A DNA stretch of 64,000 bases from Methylobacterium sp. J-067. Lineage in GTDB: Bacteria > Pseudomonadota > Alphaproteobacteria > Rhizobiales > Beijerinckiaceae. The notes beneath the pieces are model-generated. The model did no database searches. It saw nothing but the letters and a program-made list of their open reading frames with translations, and was not told where the DNA came from. The position numbers and the translations under genes were made by a program. How positions within the stretch are numbered: the stretch's first letter is position 1; every line of letters starts with the position of its first letter. Of this stretch, positions 60,148 through 64,000 are shown one piece after another. The stretch lies in contig NZ_JAKSXZ010000092.1 in NCBI RefSeq assembly GCF_022829465.1, positions 124,001 to 188,000 on the forward strand, written 5' to 3'.

Positions 60148-60549
60148 ATGAGCCCGCGCGAGACGACCTGCCTCGTCGTCGACGATTCCGCCGTGATCCG
60201 GAAGGTCGCCCGGCGGATCATCGAGGATATCGGCTACGTGGTCGTGGAGGCCGAGGACGGTGACACCGCCCTCGAACTCTGTGCCGAATCGATGCCGGAC
60301 GTGATCCTGCTCGATTGGAACATGCCCAACCGCGACGGCTACGCCTTCCTGCAGGAATTGCGGCAGAGCGAGGCGGGACGGCAGCCGAAGGTCATCTTCT
60401 GCACCACCGAGAACGATGTCGGCGCCATCGCCCGTGCCCTTCACGCCGGCGCCGACGAATACATCATGAAGCCGTTCGATCGCGACATCTTGACCGCGAA
60501 GCTCGAACAGGTTGGCGTTTCGGCGAAAGCCGCCTCCAATCTTATTTAA
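60148..60549 (+). CDS. CheY-like response regulator
   Basis: A 133-residue single receiver with acidic pocket VVDDSAV, phospho-Asp in LLDWNMPN, Thr in CTTEND and Lys in MKPFD. It is very similar in layout to alphaproteobacterial CheY1 proteins, which either bind the flagellar motor or act as phosphate sinks. 11 bp after cheW. Confidence 0.92.
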   Translation: MSPRETTCLVVDDSAVIRKVARRIIEDIGYVVVEAEDGDTALELCAESMPDVILLDWNMPNRDGYAFLQELRQSEAGRQPKVIFCTTENDVGAIARALHAGADEYIMKPFDRDILTAKLEQVGVSAKAASNLI

Positions 60550-60681
60550 TCTCTTACGCTTAGTCTCGGATATTCACGCTGTACCGGCCCCGGGGTGGGC
60601 GCCGCCGCCTCCCCGCCAACCCGGGTGAGGTGCGGCGCCTTCGGGGCCCGGATCGGGTCGGCGAGGGGAGAGGACAAGGTC

Positions 60682-61851
60682 ATGGCTTCGAGTCCTGCGG
60701 CGGCGGCGCCGCGCATGCCTGCCTCAACGCCGAGCAGCCCGGTGCGCGTGTTGATCGCCGACGATTCGGCGGTGGTCCGGGGCCTCGTCGCCCGCTGGAT
60801 CACCGAGGCCGGGTTCCAGCTCGTCGGCACCGCCTCGAACGGCAAGATCGCCCTGGAGATGATGTCGCGCCACGACCCGGACGTGGTGCTCCTCGACATC
60901 GACATGCCCGAACTCGACGGCACGGAGGCGCTGCCGCGCATGCTCGCGGCGAGCCCGACCCTCCAGGTCGTGATGATGTCGACGCTGACCACGCGCAACG
61001 CCGACATCTCCCTGAAATGCCTCGCGCTCGGCGCGGTGGACTACATCGCCAAGCCGGAGAGCAACCGGGGCGTCACCACCTCCGACGCCTTCCGCACCGA
61101 CCTGATCGAGCGCGTCCGCGTCTTCGGCGCCGCCCGCGCCCGGGGCCGGCGCACCACCGCCGCGCCCACCACGCAGACCTCCACGCCGGTCCCGGCCGCG
61201 CCCGTCGCGGCGGCCAAGCCCGCCGCCCCCGTCGTCCTGCGGCCCCGCGCCCGCGTCGCCACCACCCCCCGCGTCCTGCTCATCGGCTCCTCGACCGGCG
61301 GCCCGCGCGCCGTGGGCGAGGCCCTGGCCGGCATCGGCGCGGCGGCCCTGCGGCGGGTACCGACGCTCATCGTGCAGCACATGCCGCCGGTCTTCACGGC
61401 GGTGTTCGCCGAGCACCTCTCGGCGCGGGTCGGCCTGCCGGCCGCCGAGGGCAAGGCCGACGAGCGCATCGAGCCGGGCCGGATCTACGTCGCCCCCGGC
61501 GGCCGCCACATGGGCCTCGCGGCGGTGGCCGGCGGCACGGTGATCAAGCTCAACGACGGCGCCCCGGTGAACTTCTGCCGCCCGGCGGTGGACGTGCTGT
61601 TCAAGGACGCGGCGGCGATCTTCGGCGCAGCGACCGCCTCGGTGATCCTCACCGGCATGGGCTCGGACGGCACCAACGGGGCCCGCGCCCTCGTGGAGGC
61701 GGGCGGCCCGGTGCTCGCCCAGGACGAGGCCACCAGCACCGTCTGGGGCATGCCGGGCAGCGTCGCCCGCGCCGGCCTCGCCGAGGCCATCCTGCCCCTG
61801 CCCGAGATCGGCCCGGCGCTCCGGGCCATGATCACGGGTCAACCGGCATGA
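60682..61851 (+). CDS. cheB: Chemotaxis methylesterase/deamidase CheB
   Basis: A 389-residue CheB: receiver (~22-140; IADDSAV, LLDIDMPELDG, AKPESN), a Pro/Ala/Thr-rich linker (~150-195) and methylesterase domain (~200-385) with the triad Ser in GSSTGGP, His in QHMPP and Asp in GMGSDGTNG. It removes methyl groups from receptor glutamates after phosphorylation by CheA. The start ATG at 60,682 has a GAGAGGA site. Its stop overlaps cheR (ATGA), so they are coupled. Confidence 0.93.
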   Translation: MASSPAAAAPRMPASTPSSPVRVLIADDSAVVRGLVARWITEAGFQLVGTASNGKIALEMMSRHDPDVVLLDIDMPELDGTEALPRMLAASPTLQVVMMSTLTTRNADISLKCLALGAVDYIAKPESNRGVTTSDAFRTDLIERVRVFGAARARGRRTTAAPTTQTSTPVPAAPVAAAKPAAPVVLRPRARVATTPRVLLIGSSTGGPRAVGEALAGIGAAALRRVPTLIVQHMPPVFTAVFAEHLSARVGLPAAEGKADERIEPGRIYVAPGGRHMGLAAVAGGTVIKLNDGAPVNFCRPAVDVLFKDAAAIFGAATASVILTGMGSDGTNGARALVEAGGPVLAQDEATSTVWGMPGSVARAGLAEAILPLPEIGPALRAMITGQPA

Positions 61852-62693
61852 CAGAGCTCGATTTCGAGTTCCTGCGCGCCTACCTCAAGCAGCGCTCCGG
61901 GCTCGCCCTCACCGCCGAGAAGCGGTACCTCGTCGAGAGCCGACTCGCCCCGGTCTGCCGGCGCTTCAACTACGCCACCCTGCGCGACCTGATCGGCAGC
62001 CTGAAGGTCGGCCACGACACCGCCATCGAGCGCGCCGTGGTCGAGGCCATGACCACGAACGAGACCTTCTTCTTCCGTGACCGGCTGCCCTTCGACCTCT
62101 TCCGGGACGTGGTGCTGCCGGAGGCCATCGCCCGCAACGCCGCCCGGCGGCGGCTGCGGATCTGGTGCGCGGCGGCCTCGACGGGGCAGGAGCCCTATTC
62201 CATCGCGATGCTGCTGCAGGAGGCGGGCGCCAAGCTCGCCGGCTGGCAGGTGGACATCGTGGCCACCGACATCTCCAGCGAGGTGATCGATAAGGCCAAG
62301 CTCGGCCTCTACAGCCAGTTCGAGGTGCAGCGCGGCCTGCCGGTTCAGTGGCTGCTGAAGTACTTCACGCAGATCGGAGAACAGTGGCAGATCGCGGCCT
62401 CGCTGCGGTCGATGGTCGAGTTCCGCCAGTTCAACCTGCTGCACGGCTACGAGGGGCTCGGCACGTTCGACGTCATCTTCTGCCGCAACGTGCTCATCTA
62501 CTTCGACGCGCCGACCAAGTCGGAGATCCTGGCGCGGTTCGGCAACAGCCTCGTGCCCGGCGGCGCGCTGCTGCTCGGCGCCGCCGAGACGGTGATCGGC
62601 CTCACCGACCGCCTTGCCCCCGATACCAAGCACCGGGGCCTGTACGGTCACGCGCCGGTGCCGACCCCGGCCCTGAGGGCGGCGGCGGGATAG
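61848..62693 (+). CDS. cheR: Chemotaxis methyltransferase CheR
   Basis: A 281-residue SAM-dependent methyltransferase with an N-terminal all-helical domain (~1-70) and the catalytic domain carrying MTTNETFFFRD, the SAM motif IWCAAASTGQEPYSIAML and FDVIFCRNVLIYF. It methylates glutamates of chemoreceptors. It overlaps cheB by 4 bp. Its 3' end overlaps the convergent FkbM-type gene by 92 bp. No methyl-accepting protein gene lies in the cluster. Confidence 0.93.
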   Translation: MTELDFEFLRAYLKQRSGLALTAEKRYLVESRLAPVCRRFNYATLRDLIGSLKVGHDTAIERAVVEAMTTNETFFFRDRLPFDLFRDVVLPEAIARNAARRRLRIWCAAASTGQEPYSIAMLLQEAGAKLAGWQVDIVATDISSEVIDKAKLGLYSQFEVQRGLPVQWLLKYFTQIGEQWQIAASLRSMVEFRQFNLLHGYEGLGTFDVIFCRNVLIYFDAPTKSEILARFGNSLVPGGALLLGAAETVIGLTDRLAPDTKHRGLYGHAPVPTPALRAAAG

Positions 62694-63471
62694 GGTCTGC
62701 GGGCGGTGGCCCGTAACCCCAGTGCCAGCTCCTCACGGCGCCGTTCAGCGGCGGCGTGAGCCGGCTCGGCATGGGCTCGCGGCTCGCATGGATGTCCTTC
62801 CACCCGAGCTTGGCCTCCGCCAGCTTGTAGAAGAACGCCTCCGCATCGAGCCAGGGCGACATGAGGTCGAGGCCGTAGGGCCCGGCCGAGTGGAACTTGA
62901 AGGAATACCACTTCCGTCCCGTCGCGCAGACGATGATGGTGTGCCGATAGACCTGGTTGACGGTCGCTCCGTCGACGAGGTTGAATGACTTGTAGCCGTT
63001 CGCGCAGAGCAGGGCGAACACCTCGATGGAATGGCTCTCCGCCGAGAGGAAGGGGGGCCTGATGCCGGCCGCGAACAGGTTCCTCAGGACGTTCTGATCG
63101 AACCCTTCGAGGTCGATCTTGATGTAATGCGGCGCGCCGTGCCGGCGCACGATCGTGGCGGCCGGGATGCTGGGCAGCCGGACCCGGTCGAACTCGTCCC
63201 TCTGGTCGGGGCGCGGAGCCGGGAACTGGCTCAGGACATGGTTCGTCTTGTGGATGTAGAAATCCACCTCGCCTTCGTCGTCGGCGTCGGTGATGACGGC
63301 GTTGAGGATGGTGAGCCGCCCGGATTGCAGCTCCACGGCGAACCGCGCCACGCAGTCTTCACACAGGGCGGGATTCGCTTCGACGGCGACGACGTCGTGA
63401 CCCTTCGCGAGATAGTACTCGACGTCGTCGCCTTTGTTCATACCGAAATCGTAAACGATCGCTCTGGCCAT
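62602..63471 (-). CDS. FkbM-family methyltransferase
   Basis: A 289-residue protein with a Rossmann methyltransferase core of the FkbM type: VYDFGMNKGDDVEYYLAKGHDVVAVEANP (key: DFGMNKGDD, VAVEANP) and the YIKIDLEGFDQNVL motif with HSIEVFALL. FkbM proteins methylate sugars or polyketides; this one may modify a surface glycan. Its last ~30 residues (from about PPPADPIPPPPSG) are read antisense to cheR and are low-complexity, so the functional end is probably near residue 258. Confidence 0.82.
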   Translation of the reverse strand: MARAIVYDFGMNKGDDVEYYLAKGHDVVAVEANPALCEDCVARFAVELQSGRLTILNAVITDADDEGEVDFYIHKTNHVLSQFPAPRPDQRDEFDRVRLPSIPAATIVRRHGAPHYIKIDLEGFDQNVLRNLFAAGIRPPFLSAESHSIEVFALLCANGYKSFNLVDGATVNQVYRHTIIVCATGRKWYSFKFHSAGPYGLDLMSPWLDAEAFFYKLAEAKLGWKDIHASREPMPSRLTPPLNGAVRSWHWGYGPPPADPIPPPPSGPGSAPARDRTGPGAWYRGQGGR

Positions 63472-63635
63472 CGCGGCGCCTTGAACCCTGGGCTTTCAGT
63501 CCTGAGGCGATGGGTCTACCATGATCGCGTGTGATTGAGGCAATGAAGATCGCTGTATCCCACCGAATAAAGATAACTACTTTCGGTTGTTCCCAGTAGA
63601 TCAATATAGAGTGCCGCGCGAAGTGACGCGCGGGG

Positions 63636-64000
63636 TCAGCCCCGCTGGGAGGGCGGCGGCGCGTAGATCCGCAGGATCTTCGGCATCACCTTGAAGTGGG
63701 CCGGGGTGTGGGTGGTCAGCTCGCCGTCGGTGTTGATCGGCCGGGGCTTGCGCGTCGTCAGGCGGATCTCCTGCGTCTTGAAGGCACGCACGTCCGCCGC
63801 CTTGCCGTGCGTCCCCCGGCGCAGGGCCGGCAGCAGGGCGAGGAGGCGCCACCAATGGGCGACCTCCAGGCTGTAGAAATCGAGGTTGCCGTCATCGACG
63901 GCGGCTTCCTGCTCCACCGTCATGCCGCCGCCGTAATGGCGGCCGTTGCCGACGGAGACCTGGATGGTCGTGACCTTCTCCACCTTGCCGTCGTGCTCGA
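63636..64000 (-). CDS. Lipid kinase (diacylglycerol-kinase/YegS type), C-terminal part
   Basis: The gene is cut by the right edge; about 121 C-terminal residues are visible in this frame. They include the conserved second-domain segments VSVGNGRHYGGGM, DDGNLDFYSLE and PINTDGELTTHTPAHFKVMPKILRI (key: INTDGELT, PAHF). This is the C-terminal domain of lipid kinases of the YegS/DgkB family, which phosphorylate diacylglycerol or sphingoid bases. The catalytic N-terminal GGDGT domain lies beyond the window. Confidence 0.8.
   Translation of the reverse strand, partial: EHDGKVEKVTTIQVSVGNGRHYGGGMTVEQEAAVDDGNLDFYSLEVAHWWRLLALLPALRRGTHGKAADVRAFKTQEIRLTTRKPRPINTDGELTTHTPAHFKVMPKILRIYAPPPSQRG

Overview
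The window is GC-rich and reads as chromosome of an alphaproteobacterium of the Rhizobiales, most probably Methylobacterium/Methylorubrum. This rests on the ChpT phosphotransferase, the DUF1134 (EipA-like) and DUF6894 proteins, the lptM-lysA pair, the CheA with a C-terminal receiver, and codon use. The genus call is inference from protein resemblance, not from a marker gene.

Layout. (1) 1-4.8 kb: iron/siderophore block on the minus strand (truncated ABC exporter, PepSY membrane protein, TonB-dependent receptor). (2) 5.2-5.4 kb: a small element with perfect 20-bp inverted ends (MITE candidate). (3) 5.5-12.7 kb: a stressosome operon read leftwards, rsbR-rsbS-rsbT-rsbX-like phosphatase-(RsbT-like/histidine kinase/receiver fusion)-GAF, followed by a second hybrid kinase. 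No sigma-B, RsbW or RsbU is present. (4) 13-21.2 kb: small regulatory and stress genes (LysR/LysE, NIPSNAP, Crp, lone CheB domain, GAF-GGDEF-EAL), with AT-richer spacers. (5) 21,570-21,614: the 3' part of a tRNA-Pro(GGG), a typical attachment-site scar. Its orientation suggests that the region to its left is an integrated island. (6) 21.8-27.4 kb: MAPEG, LysR/GST, and AraC/quinone-oxidoreductase/DUF4267/RidA.

(7) 27.6-38.4 kb: a catabolic locus of two divergent operons. Leftwards run amino-acid-type ABC importer, GntR regulator, DoeA-like M24 hydrolase and D-amino-acid aminotransferase. Rightwards run 2-hydroxyacid dehydrogenase, M20 carbamoylase-like hydrolase, PxpA/B/C (5-oxoprolinase) and a VOC protein. 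Together they look like import and ring/amide opening of a cyclic amino-acid-like compound. (8) 38.8-48.7 kb: a redox/transport locus that I could not match to a described pathway. It holds DUF971, an AprA/FrdA-like flavoprotein, an AprB-like ferredoxin, a HEAT-repeat protein, a Crp regulator, a NrtA/SsuA-type importer whose binding protein carries a NosL-like C-terminal domain, a second ferredoxin, ferredoxin-NADP reductase and a DMT exporter. It is the best candidate for an undescribed system.

(9) 48.9-49.5 kb: a frameshifted ImmA/IrrE peptidase pseudogene, then tRNA-Ser(GCT). (10) 50-64 kb: core genome: LPS-type glycosyltransferase, lysA, lptM, envelope proteins, CysQ-like phosphatase, chpT, and a cheA-cheW-cheY-cheB-cheR cluster, then an FkbM-type methyltransferase and a truncated lipid kinase.

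A short degenerate repeat (core AAAGCGGAC / GTCCGCTT) recurs in many spacers from 5 to 49 kb. I did not notice it in the 50-64 kb core part.
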